Origin: Chrysomallon squamiferum
Lineage: Eukaryota > Mollusca > Gastropoda > Neomphalida > Peltospiridae
Assembly (NCBI GenBank): GCA_012295275.1
Contig: CM022673.1
Location: forward strand, 5,024,605-5,039,652
Direction: 5' to 3'
DNA length: 15,048 bases
Made by a program: the position numbers and the translations under genes. The notes under the pieces are model-generated. The model saw only the letters and a list, made by a program, of their open reading frames with translations. It was not told the origin of the DNA and made no database searches. Of the stretch, positions 1 to 8,824 are shown piece after piece. Within the stretch, counting starts at the first letter, position 1; the number at the start of each line of letters is the position of its first letter.

Positions 1-710
1 CATCTCCCTAAATTCAATGTGTGTGTGTATGTGTATAGCAAAAATTTCAATATTTCAAAGACGCGAAAATGTGCTGAAATTTAAGTCAATATATGTAACA
101 ATTTAGTCGAATGTTTTATAACGATTAAATTAATAAAAAGAATGATGTGAAATTGTTTGCGTTTTTTTAAAATTAAAATAAGGTATTTTACCGATTTTCC
201 GGAATATCTATTTTGTTTTTCTGTTTTTCTTCCTTCCTTAACAAAACAGGGACAATAATAATTCAGTATAACACTTCTAGCAAACAAACTTCATTTCTCC
301 CAAGTCTTTAAAGCAAAACCTACTGCAGGAAATTTAAAATTTAAATTTAAATGAAATACATTAATATCAGTGGAGCAAGCATATTAGTACAGGGTACATC
401 AATCAAATCAGAGTTTTAAATTTTTTAAAATAATAATAAACATAATATTGATAGAAATAAATAGTATTAACCTTGGACATGTTGACATCGAAAGTAAACA
501 ATAGAACACTTATACATAAAACTTAGTTACTTGGAAACCTCCATATTATAGAGAGGCATTTCTCTTATACACGACGATGGTAAGAGCCTACGATTAAAAT
601 TTTGAATTTAAAAATAAAAAATTTTAAGGAATGCTTTGAAATATGTTGAACATTTTTCCTGGAATTTTTTTAGTAATGTACACAAATGTGTTGACTTTTA
701 AGTTAATATG
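1..710 (-). other. Region downstream of gene A (3' UTR / flank)
   Basis: Follows the gene A stop codon on the transcript strand. I searched for AATAAA and ATTAAA on the minus strand and found neither; only a TATAAA variant is present (115-120). The 3' end therefore uses a weak signal or lies outside the window. The rest is AT-rich, with AAATTTAAATTTAAAT near 335-352 and GT-rich sequence at the left edge. No further gene is seen. Confidence 0.4.
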
Positions 711-985
711 TCAAGAGTCTGACTGTCGAATGTTTTTCAATTTTTCAGCTAAATCATATCGATCACATTTCTTTAACCCTTCGATAAGAGCCTCTTTAGT
801 TGCTTTAGCCGCATTCTTTTGTCTCCAGCAGCACAGCATGCCGTGAGCCTGTAACTGTAAATTATGTGAATTCTTCTTCTCACAGTTTTCAATAACTACA
901 TGTCCTAATTCTAGATTGAGTGCCAAGTTCTGCCATCCATTACCAAGAACGTTGGAGAGGAATATGAAAATACGATCAAGTTCAT
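711..985 (-). CDS. Gene A exon 4: C-terminal Death domain
   Basis: The acceptor is a long T tract followed by CCCCAG at 986-991, on the transcript strand. The exon runs 275 nt to TGA at 713-711 and encodes about residues 739-829. The Death-domain fold is recognised from an LGNGW motif in helix 1-2 (residues 752-756), a central ML-x-x-W-x-x-K segment, the ATKEAL helix and the final DLAEKL helix. These line up one for one with exon 4 of the neighbouring paralogue (LGNDW, MLLYW, ATKEKL, SLAEQI). Death domains are helical bundles that assemble with other Death domains in apoptosis and NF-kB signalling. The subfamily cannot be told by eye. Confidence 0.88.
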
Positions 986-2180
986 CTGGGGAAAAAAAAA
1001 AAAAAAACGAAATGAAAACGGTAAGCAGAAAATATGTTAATCCAGATTATATATATATATTAAGAATGTACTAAATTACAAATCTTTAAATGTTGTAATC
1101 ATGGATGCTGATTGCGAAACTAAATTAATTAATTAATTATTACCTTGTTCGTGTTTGTTCAAACCTAATTGCATAGTCTCCGAGCGTGATAATGACGGCA
1201 GATCTTCATTTGACATCTGTGCCAATTTTTCTCTGGATAGACTTGTGTGAAACACATGCGATTCGGCCTTTATAACATTGCCATCTGTGTCTCTCAGTAT
1301 TTCTTTGTGATATACGCTCTGCACTGCCGCCACTACGATATTTGGAATGTTTGCGCAGCTGCTCACTGGTGCAGTCGACTCTGACGTTGGTACGGTTTCC
1401 TTGGTTTTTCCTTTGTTTCCATTATTACTATTTTCAAGATTCAACGAGAGTTTTGACTTCACTTCTTCAGACAGATTGTCGGTATGGTCTTCCATTTTTC
1501 TGCTTTCTTGCTGACTGTTGGAAGGAGACACAGGAAGTGTCTGAGCGGGCTCTCCCTTCTCGTGCTCGTCCACCAGTCGTATTCCCTTGGGGACAGGTTT
1601 CATACGATCAGCATCCTGGGAATAGTCTTCTTCTCTTGGTTGCACTGAATCTAATGAATGATAATGTATGTTCATGATTTTAATAATTACATTTATCCAA
1701 GAGAAAGACATCCTATAATGATTCATGTTAGAAAAATCGACTATATATATATATTTTTTTTTTTTTTTTTTCTTTCTTTCTTTTTTTTTCATTTTTCTTT
1801 TCTTCCTTTTCTTTCTTTCTTTCTGTCTTTCTTTCTTTTCTTTTTTTTGTTTTTAAACGTTATGTTTAGATTTATGTAAACTATTAACATAAACGTAAAT
1901 CCCTTTACCTTTAGACCTCAAATAAATATTTAAAGGCAACTGAACTTTATTAAAACACTCTGCCTATCTTGTTAATTTGTGTTGGGATGATTAAATAAAT
2001 AATAATAATAAAATAAATAAATAAAGTCAATAAATAAAATAAAATCTAATAAAATAAAATAAAATAAAACATTTAATAATAATAATAATAATTTTAAAAA
2101 ACGCTAATGAATAAGGCATATTTCTTATTTATTGATCACTAATTTTTTTATTAATTTACTTCATTTTATTTATTTTTATT

Positions 2181-2236
<56 letters not shown>

Positions 2237-4177
2237 TTATTATTTTATCGGTTAATCTGGAATAAGTAATACTGACATAAAGATTACCTTCGACCAAAAG
2301 AAGTTTTCCACTATACAGTAAGGCACAACGAACAGACTTTTTTACCCCAAGATCATCAAAGACATATACGGGGAAAATCTTGCCTGGATCCTTCTTGTTT
2401 TGGTGTGAACATCTGCATAACAGAACTGTATCCCTGTTTGCTATACCTACTTCTGACAAAGTGCTGATGTTGTCCAAACACTTTCCACTAAAAATAATGT
2501 TCATCTGAGAGTTATGCATATCCACAAATTTATTTAGGTAGATATACAGTTTTACATCGGATACTGTAGTGGTACGAACATCGTTAACAACAAACCGCAT
2601 TGGTGGTTTTCCTACGCATCTCACAGTCAGTTCAATGCGATTTCTGTAAATCACCACATCAACTGTATCATCCGATCCGATACGATACGATTTAAGTGTC
2701 CTGTCGTACTTCATCTCTGCTCCGCAAAAGCTGAGCTCCATGTAGAAAGGATCTATTCCTTCTGAAGCCGCCAATAATTCTCTTAACTCGCTTACTTTGT
2801 CGTGTTTGTATATTTCAACAGTTTTTGAAGATGTGTTGTTATCTTGAAACAGCTTGATATTGAGCTGTGATTTGTTGCATGCTTGAACGAGCACGTGACA
2901 GTCCGGTCTGAAATCGCTCAGTGACGTAAGCAGATCACTGTCCCTGATGGTCCTTTTCTTCAGTTTCAGTTTTAAAGAATTTGGCTCTTGGTTAAAATGA
3001 TTCGCGACAAGATGTCGCAGATCGCTTCCAGTAGATCTGGAATGTTGTTCTGCCATAATGACTTTTCTGAAATTACTTTTCTTTACGTCAGCTAAATGAA
3101 CAGTAATTGGAATGCTGTTCTTGTCGCTTATGTGCACATCTATCTCAATAACATGTAAAGGCATCCAAAGATTGTTCATAGCCATCATCTGATCAATCAG
3201 ATAATGTTCATCTTTCAGAATCATATTTTTGCCGGAAAACCATATTTCCTTTCTTCCGTTCAAAAGATCTGGAAATTCTTTTCCAAACTGTCGATAGAAT
3301 CTGTTTTTCATTTCGCCAATGCAATCGGTGTTGTAACAATTTAAATAGTACAAAATTTCCACATCAGGTTTTGAATGGTAATGACATCGTACTTTCAGAG
3401 GACTTTGGTCTATTAATACGCATTCAATCAACCGACTTGATTCCAAGATCTCACAAAACCTTTGCTCCGATTTACTGAAAATTCTTTTTTTCATATACAA
3501 GCAAACATGTTCAAGATTTTGCTCTCGTTTCTTTATAAAATCATCAATAAAGGTACCCACTGTCATAGTTTCTTGAACGCTAATACAGTGCAGTGTAGGT
3601 AACGATGCAATCGACAGGCCAGACAGTATCAAAAATACATTCTTTTTTATATAATCCTGATCAGCAATCACTGCGAAGAAGTTTGAACAAGTATTATTGA
3701 CAAGTACACAATCTTCTGAAACACGAAACTTTTCTGCAACATCTCTCTTCATGCTGTTAACGTTTGACGCAAAGAAAACTTTAAAAGTGACAGCTGAGAA
3801 TGGCGCTTTACCTCGTAGATCAAACACAAACACAGCCAGACCTGGTGCTTCAATGAATTCTGGAAATATAGGTGAATCTTTATAAACGAAAGGTTCAGAA
3901 CCAGAGTGATATGTGGTCTTTAGTTTAGGCTGACTGTAATTAGGGGAACAGTTAATGAACAAATATATAGTTGGTCTGAACTCCCCTCCATTCCTGAAAC
4001 AATTACAGTTGAAGTACAATGTGAAGGTTTATGATATGTGGTACTGATGGTATTTAATAAGAAAACTGTGAATGTTACGCTTAAAAATTGTCTTCCATTG
4101 TCATACCAACTCCAAAAAATGTAATAAAAATATATAATTTAATTGAAATTTTGAAACGAATAGTGTTTTGAAACAAA

Positions 4178-4231
<54 letters not shown>

Positions 4232-4678
4232 TAATAATAATAATAATAATAATAATAAAATGTGAAACAAACAAACAAACTAAGTACAAACAACAACAAT
4301 AATAACGTAATAGGTGACTGGATTTATCCTTTGTCAAGCAGTTCCAAATCACAAATCACATGTACTACCACGTGACTTGTACAATCACCAATCAAAACAG
4401 ACATTTCAGTGAACAAAATGAAAACAAATGTGTGTCTATTCAAATAGTCTAGTTGTATTTATTTATTATGATTTTTTTGGGGGGGAGGGGTATTTTCTTT
4501 TTTCTATTAATTTCATGCTTTCTTTTTTGTTTGTTGTTGGGTTTTTTTGAGAGGTTTTTGTTGTTTTTTATTTGCTTTTATGCAAAGGGCGATTTCTGTA
4601 GGAATATTAATAAATAATGTTTTAACTGTTCATAATTATGCTTTGACAAACGTCAATATATTTATTTAGGTATTTATC

Positions 4679-4749
<71 letters not shown>

Positions 4750-5034
4750 TTATGTATTAAAACAACAACAACAATAAATAAATAAATAAATAATAAACAG
4801 ACTTAGACAAACATACACACACAAAGACAGAACACACGCTCGCATGCGTCTGGCATACAAAGAAACATACAGTGAAATGAAACATTCTAACAATTCACCT
4901 GATGAGAATTTTGTATCTGGAGACAGAAAGGGAGATGACTTGGCGCTGGCAGCATCAAAGCTGTCAAAAACAGAATCATGGAAGGAACTGTCATCAGGAT
5001 AATCTGATCCCGTAAGACCTTGCGATTCACTCAT
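711..5034 (-). CDS. Gene A: poly-ubiquitin-like / Death-domain protein (4 coding exons, 829 aa)
   Basis: Spliced CDS: 5034-4899, 3859-2288, 1650-1144, 985-711; 2,490 nt including the TGA stop at 713-711. Introns are GT-AG and phase 1 throughout. Domains in order: an acidic, Ser-rich N-terminus (1-45); about six beta-grasp folds (about 58-114, 119-197, 198-287, 294-373, 376-451, 452-529), the last two clearest; a conserved strand-rich tail (about 538-569); a disordered linker (570-738) with a PREEDY motif; and a Death domain (about 741-820). No signal peptide or membrane segment, so an intracellular adaptor is inferred. No ubiquitin-like unit ends in Gly-Gly, so they are probably binding modules, not conjugated tags. 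It is a diverged tandem paralogue of the gene at 9636-13514. Its exons are rich in CpG, unlike the paralogue. The start was chosen because an in-frame TGA lies just upstream and an acceptor lies at 5045. Transcript data would settle the first exon. No named orthologue recognised. Confidence 0.82.
986..1143 (-). other. Gene A intron 3 (158 bp, phase 1)
   Basis: Short GT-AG intron with a T-rich tract directly before the acceptor. It holds only A/T-rich sequence, including a TATATATA run near 1050 and TTAATTAATTAATTA next to the donor. Confidence 0.82.
1144..1650 (-). CDS. Gene A exon 3: disordered linker with TRAF6-like motif
   Basis: This exon joins the beta-grasp array to the Death domain. 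Donor: CAAG|GTAATA, with the last exon base at 1144. Two phase-compatible acceptors lie 6 nt apart: TAG before 1650 and CAG before 1644. They differ by two residues and I cannot choose firmly. The peptide (570-738) is rich in Ser, Thr, Glu, Lys and Asn and is predicted to be disordered. PREEDY (574-579) fits the TRAF6 consensus P-x-E-x-x-aromatic/acidic. Two short blocks are shared with the paralogue: GIRLV (592-596; GIHLV in gene B) and an ILR-x-T segment ending in QM (687-715). Confidence 0.82.
1754..1851. repeat. Pyrimidine tract (T and CTTT units)
   Basis: Nearly pure T/C on the plus strand, with CTTT units at 1772-1782 and about 1808-1834. The transcribed RNA of gene A would be purine-rich (GAAA) here, in intron 2 about 100 bases upstream of the acceptor. 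Confidence 0.95.
2183..2236. repeat. (ATT)n microsatellite
   Basis: About 18 ATT units in intron 2 of gene A, just downstream of the donor. Confidence 0.97.
2288..3859 (-). CDS. Gene A exon 2: array of about six ubiquitin-like folds
   Basis: The acceptor is TATTTCCAG before 3859 and the donor GAAG|GTAATC after 2288. The exon is 1,572 nt, with phase 1 at both ends. It encodes residues 46-569. The last unit ends with the ubiquitin-type signature NIIFSGKCLDN...TLSEVGI...DTVLL, matching the strand around ubiquitin Ile44, the Lys48 turn and the final strand. The fifth unit shows the same pattern (MELSFCGAEM...LKSYRI...DTVDVVI). The first three units are more degenerate and are called partly by alignment to the paralogue. 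The frame stays open upstream to 4019, but the acceptors there do not match the phase of exon 1. About 48 CpG were counted by eye. Confidence 0.85.
4181..4257. repeat. (AAT)n microsatellite
   Basis: About 25 AAT units with a single GAT interruption near 4230, in intron 1 of gene A. Confidence 0.97.
4680..4747. repeat. (AAT)n microsatellite
   Basis: About 22 perfect AAT units near the donor end of gene A intron 1, followed by AAC and AAAT short repeats. Confidence 0.97.
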
Positions 5035-5044
5035 GATTAGAAAA
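4899..5044 (-). CDS. Gene A exon 1: short 5' UTR and N-terminal coding part
   Basis: Coding starts at ATG 5034-5032 and ends at the donor TCAG|GTGAAT, with the last exon base at 4899. That is 136 nt, leaving phase 1. Joining to exon 2 gives SSEFIEAPG across the junction, in frame. A TTTTTCTTTTGAAG acceptor lies at about 5045, so ten bases of 5' UTR precede the ATG, as in the paralogue, where 26 bases do. The peptide is acidic and Ser/Phe-rich (DSSFHDSVFDSFDA), with no domain recognised and no clear similarity to exon 1 of gene B. AAG is a weaker acceptor than CAG, so the 5' edge is less certain. Confidence 0.68.
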
Positions 5045-5510
5045 CTTCAAAAGAAAAAATAAAAATTAAAGGATTTAAAGTTCATTATTATTATTATTAT
5101 TAATATTATTGCAACTTCATCATCATCATCAATTTTAGTTATTTCACTTATTATTATTATTATTACTGATGTAAGTAAAAAGTGTTTTAAGATAAGTATT
5201 AATAGAAACAATAATACATTTACAATTTACGTCACAATCTGTTCATACCATTTAAAGAGATTTTATAATTATCTAATAAACTGTTTAAACATTGTGTGTG
5301 TATATATAACTGGGTTTGCTAAATATAACATATTTCATGACTGAATATGTAGGTCAAATTATCCTTTTATTGATTGGAAAGGCTTTCAGTCTTTGTAAGA
5401 AGTTTCGTTTTATCTCCGCTTATTTGTAGATTCAATTAATTTTATATTATTTATTTATTGGTTTTAATATAAGCTATTATTAATATGAATAAAACTTAAA
5501 AATGACTTAC

Positions 5511-5663
5511 TGATATCATCCTTCAGGACGTTCTGAGAAACTTGAATAATTTCCGCGAATTTCAAGGGCACGTAACTCGAATTAGCTCGAGGAGTGGCGT
5601 ATTTTAATTTGCCAGTATTTACGTGGAAGGCCAGTACAGAGCTTGTCACAGGCTCAGGCCTGA
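5511..5663 (-). CDS. Possible alternative or 5' exon of gene A (unassigned)
   Basis: This 153-nt open segment is bounded by TACATTTCCAG before 5663 and a near-consensus donor ATCA|GTAAGT after 5511. Both ends are phase 1, so it could splice in frame to gene A exon 2 (first base 3859) and skip exon 1, giving a different N-terminus. An ATG at 5682 in the same frame could also make it a first coding exon. If it joins the 5044 exon instead, the frame hits TAA almost at once, and the segment would then be 5' UTR with an upstream ORF. The encoded peptide (through LAFHVNTGKLKYATP and LKFAEIIQVSQNVLKDDI) matches no family I know. CpG content is higher than in the surrounding sequence. It could be a chance ORF. 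Confidence 0.35.
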
Positions 5664-5753
5664 CTGGAAATGTAGACCCCATTTGAAACAGTTCCTATAT
5701 GTAGGTGATAATTACATTTATTTATATATGGTTACATACATGATTTTTTATTA

Positions 5754-5759
<6 letters not shown>

Positions 5760-5798
<39 letters not shown>

Positions 5799-5799
5799 T
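5760..5799. repeat. (ATT)n microsatellite
   Basis: About 13 ATT units passing into TTTA-type repeats (to about 5840). A second short ATT run lies at about 5894-5917. Confidence 0.95.
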
Positions 5800-5930
5800 A
5801 TTGATTTTTTATTTATTTATTTTATTTTATTTATTTATTATTATTATTTTTTTTTTTGAATATTTGGACCAGTCTAATGTGAATTAGTTACGGTTATTAT
5901 TATTATTATTATTATTTTATATCTGTTACA

Positions 5931-6062
5931 GAATTCAGACTGCGTAACCAAATTTGTTACTTCAGTCAGATCCGTTCCATTTATGTTTGAGCGATGGAAT
6001 TCAGATTGCGTAACTTTAATTGTTACTTCAAATCACATCCGCTCTTTTTATTGTTTCCGCTA
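5931..6062. repeat. Degenerate 66-bp direct repeat, two copies
   Basis: Copies begin at 5931 and 5997 with the same GAATTCAGA start. Shared blocks are TGCGTAAC, GTTACTTCA and ATCCG. In each copy GTAAC and GTTAC form an inverted repeat with exactly 7 bases between them (5944-5960; 6010-6026), although the 7 bases differ. ATTGCGTAAC in the second copy (6005-6014) fits a C/EBP-type consensus, and the first copy has ACTGCGTAAC. This could be a regulatory repeat upstream of gene A or part of an unidentified transposon. Confidence 0.6.
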
Positions 6063-6847
6063 ATTTTTCAACTCCATAGCGTTGTTATAAAAAGGTTGGC
6101 ATTTGGTAATTAACCAGGGACAGCGAAGTAAGCGAGAGCGAAGGAAATAATAATATTATTATTATCGTCAAGACGAGAATTCACTCAGACGGGGAAACCA
6201 GTGTTTTTGAATGAAATTGTCTTTACGGACGAGTATAGTAAGCAATTGTCTATTCTTTAAGTTGATGCAAGTATCAGTTGCTTTGCTGGACTATGCCCTT
6301 TTTTAACGGAGAATTTTAGTTGATATAAAATCGTACTTTCCACGTTAGAGTCTAACCCATGCTCCCCGAGTTTTGTTGTTTGGCCGTTTTCAGATTTTGC
6401 ATAATAAAGACAACTATGTGCTTTATTCATACCATCAGAATGTATCGACGTTCAGATTGTAAATAAACTGTTATCGCATCGTGATCAAAATACTGCAACA
6501 CGATTGGTTATTTATTTTAACAGCAGGACAGTAAATGTTGTACGTGTCTGCCCGAACGAGCCATCGCGTGTTTTCCTTCGTTATGACATATTTGCGGTAT
6601 TATACCACAAGTTATTTTTCGATTATTTCCATTCCGTTACATCAGAAAGCTGTTATTGCTTTAACTGCCAGTCTGCCAGAAAATGGACATACTTTTCATA
6701 ATACATTTCTGTAAAAAAATTTAGTAAAAAATAAAATAAAATAAAATAAAATAAAAATGATAGAAAAGCCTGATTTTTTAAATAAATCAAAAAAAATCGT
6801 AACTTTTGCAGTAACAATAACTAACCAATCATAAACATCTAGGTACC

Positions 6848-6849
<2 letters not shown>

Positions 6850-6889
<40 letters not shown>
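6850..6889. repeat. (ATT)n microsatellite
   Basis: About 13 ATT units followed by a poly-T run to about 6901, in the intergenic region. An AAAAT array lies nearby at about 6726-6757. Confidence 0.95.
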
Positions 6890-6890
<1 letters not shown>

Positions 6891-7091
6891 TTTTTTTTTT
6901 TAGAGTGATATCAATAAGAATAAAATATATAAAAAAAGTTCCCCCCTCCCTGGCGTACCTACCACATGCCACAGTCTACAAGTAAAATGATTAATTATAT
7001 TTATTTTCCCAAATTTAAACGTTAATTATCTAAAACAGTTTAGACTTTAAACTTTAAAGCATGATTATATTAACAATGAGATGGTTGTATA

Positions 7092-7715
7092 CAGTGGCGT
7101 GCATGGGGGGGGGGTGCCGAAAGGGCGATGATCCCGGACATCCAAACGGGTGGTGGTGGAGGTATCCAATATTTAAATCGAATGAATTGTTTATTTTAAG
7201 TTTCATCTGTGTTTACATATTCAAAATATCTTCCTTACTCGTAATATTTCTCAGTACCAGGCCTTATGCTTGAGTCTTTGGGGCACACAATCAAATGACA
7301 GGCGGCGAGGCATTGGAGCTGGTCATGTACCGTCTCATCGGAGATCACAACCTACAATCTTGTTTTCCTAATACTGAAATAATGCTACGCATATATTTGT
7401 GTATTATGGTTACAAACTGCTTGGGGGAGCGTTTATTTTCCAAATAGCGCCGCATAAAAAAAAATGCACAAAGAACGAAGATTGAACCTTGAACCTTGAA
7501 AACAATGAACGTGATAATCAGAGCAAGTTGTTGTGAAGCACGTCTACGACAGGCACGCTTTCTGACAGGTCAGCTAGGAGAATGAAGATGGGAGAAAAAC
7601 GTTTAAATATGCTTGCGTTGATGAGCATCGAATGCGAGTTGTTCAGAACTGTTGACGATGCTTCCATTATAAAAGACTTTGCTCATACAATATCTCGAAG
7701 ATGCGATATGTAACT
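7092..7715 (+). mobile_element. hAT-like DNA transposon remnant (internally deleted)
   Basis: The sequence CAGTGGCGTGCATGGGGGG at about 7092, followed by GC-rich sequence (CGATGATCCCGGACATC), resembles the left end of Zaphod-type hAT elements as I remember them. Only about 200 bases separate it from the transposase C-terminus, so most of the coding region would be deleted. I could not find a matching right terminal inverted repeat or the expected 8-bp target duplication. The left end is therefore tentative and the right end unknown. Confidence 0.45.
7304..7713 (+). pseudogene. Decayed hAT-family transposase, C-terminal part
   Basis: Two frames carry the hAT C-terminal dimerisation region. 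Frame one (7304-7447) reads ALELVMYRLIGDHNLQS, then FPNTEIMLRIYLCIMVTN and CLGERLFSK, and stops at TAG 7445-7447. Frame two (7561-7713) reads RMKMGEKRLNMLALMSIECE, then DASIIKDFAHTISRR, and ends at TAA 7711-7713. The FPN..I.LRI.L...VTN..GER.FSK pattern followed by RLN.LALMSIE..L is typical of hAT transposases, closest in style to the Zaphod/ZMYM-like group. A frameshift, an in-frame stop and loss of the N-terminal catalytic parts make it inactive. It inserted between the two genes in the opposite orientation. Confidence 0.8.
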
Positions 7716-8433
7716 TAATCTGAGCCTAAAATCACATTCGTCTACTGGCCTAAACTTTGACCCACGTTTTCGGGGCATCGATTCAGTTACATTACAGTTT
7801 AAAAAGTATTTGCACTGGATTTTAATACTGTTAGCAAGATTCCTTTTGTTTCGACAATACATCTAAATGATCGTTCACATATTATGATGAGTTTATGTTG
7901 TGTGTGTGACTATGATAATAGTGAGCGTGGGTTGAGGTGTGTGTGTGTGGGTGGGTGGGTGGGGCGTTTTGTAACTAGCCAGTAGTAGCTGCTTATGCTG
8001 TGTTTTGCTACAGGAGCCGCAGTTTCTCTGGATAGGAGTGTCTCACTTTAGTCAGTAAACATTAACTTCCGGTTTGCCGACCTCAAGACTGGCTTCCTGC
8101 AAACCGATGGGAACCGCATCACTGCACTCCCCCCCTCCCCATCAAAAATGTGCTGATCACTGATAACGAGACTGAAAACGTAATGAGAAACAGGTTTGTT
8201 AAAATAAATACAATATAATAAATCAAAATAAATAAATAAATACAGTAACATAAAAATTTAAAAAAAATAAAATAAAAAATAATAATAATAATAATAATAA
8301 AAAATAATAATAGTAAAAATAAATAATAAAGGAAGGGTGAGAAGGAAAACACTGTATTCATTTTTTTTTTTTTTTTTTTTACAATAAATTCACTAATTTT
8401 TTAATACAGGATTAAAATAAACTGTATTTACAC

Positions 8434-8457
8434 GCACACACACACACACACACACAC
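8434..8457. repeat. (CA)n microsatellite
   Basis: About 12 CA units between the two genes. A short poly-T of 20 bases lies at 8361-8380 and AAT/AAAT runs at about 8220-8330. Confidence 0.93.
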
Positions 8458-8529
8458 TCACAAATTGCATGTGAATATACTTTTAAGTAACCAGTGTATA
8501 ATGAAAGTAAGAATATATAGCTATCTATA

Positions 8530-8640
8530 CAGTCAATGTGGTCATTATAAGATAAGCAGGTCATTTCATACTACTAAATAAAGTAGAGTATGCTTTAAGT
8601 ACAGGTATACTATTAACAAATATGTTAGTAATAAATTATG
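8530..8640 (+). repeat. Diverged dispersed repeat, copy 1
   Basis: Shares an ordered series of blocks with about 10090-10200: CAGTCA, GATAAGC, TCAT, ACTAAATAAA, TAGAGTA, ATACTA and TTA-x-TAA near the end. The best part is about 8550-8620. The second copy is in intron 3 of gene B, in the same orientation about 1.57 kb away, so the two copies flank the Death-domain exon. Family unknown. Confidence 0.45.
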
Positions 8641-8749
8641 TATTTACAAAGATTTTTATATTTATGTTGAGAACAGGCAATGAAGATAAATAAAATCCAA
8701 AATTAATATGATCAGTTGTCATAGAACAGCTATTACAAAAAAATTAAAT

Positions 8750-8751
<2 letters not shown>

Positions 8752-8821
<70 letters not shown>
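8752..8821. repeat. (GA)35 microsatellite
   Basis: Perfect GA dinucleotide run of 70 bases. The Arg-Glu and Ser-Leu frames through it are artefacts of the repeat. Confidence 0.98.

Positions 8822-8824
<3 letters not shown>

Larger units (their letters stand above)
1651..2287 (-). other. Gene A intron 2 (637 bp, phase 1), microsatellite-rich
   Basis: GT-AG intron between the ubiquitin-like array and the linker. On the plus strand it holds a pyrimidine tract of T and CTTT units (about 1754-1851), AATAAA/AAAAT-type simple repeats (about 1990-2100) and an ATT array (2183-2236). Nothing coding is seen beyond a low-complexity lysine frame. Confidence 0.8.
3860..4898 (-). other. Gene A intron 1 (1,039 bp, phase 1)
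   Basis: GT-AG intron holding two long AAT arrays (4181-4257 and 4680-4747), a G-run near 4480 and T/G-rich simple sequence. The 160 bases before the acceptor are open in the exon 2 frame but contain competing AGs of the wrong phase. No separate exon was seen. Confidence 0.7.
5664..7090. other. Intergenic region upstream of gene A
   Basis: Contains the 66-bp repeat and ATT arrays, with more CpG between about 5930 and 6560 than in nearby introns. A TATAAAAAGG box on the plus strand at 6086-6095 has no gene downstream of it. The gene A promoter may lie in this stretch, but I found no element that fixes it. Confidence 0.35.

Noticed and set aside
1342-1677. Plus-strand ORF opposite gene A exon 3, and similar ones opposite the other exons (3697-3885, 10859-11110, 11441-11719, 11897-12106).
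   Set aside because: Shadows of the coding exons on the other strand.
3860-4019. Open frame extending gene A exon 2 upstream to an ATG at 4019.
   Set aside because: The acceptors in this stretch (before about 3995 and 3937) need a phase-2 partner that exon 1 does not supply, whereas TATTTCCAG before 3859 fits exon 1 exactly and matches the exon edge of the paralogue.
4081-4352. Tyr- or Ile-rich ORFs on the minus strand.
   Set aside because: They are translations of the AAT array in gene A intron 1.
5931-6540. Considered as a solo LTR, with a TATA-like box at 6086 and AATAAA near 6403.
   Set aside because: I found no TG...CA boundaries, target duplication or primer-binding site, so the pattern is not enough.
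6504-6701. 65-codon plus-strand ORF downstream of a TATAAAAAGG box.
   Set aside because: No family resemblance, no start context or splice sites of note; the box is about 400 bases away and probably fortuitous.
7061-7273. 70-codon plus-strand ORF.
   Set aside because: It runs through the G-rich putative transposon terminus and has no protein-like character.
8048-8251. Minus-strand ORF with a VCRKPVLRSANRKLM segment.
   Set aside because: The N-terminal half is simple sequence and the rest matches nothing I recognise.
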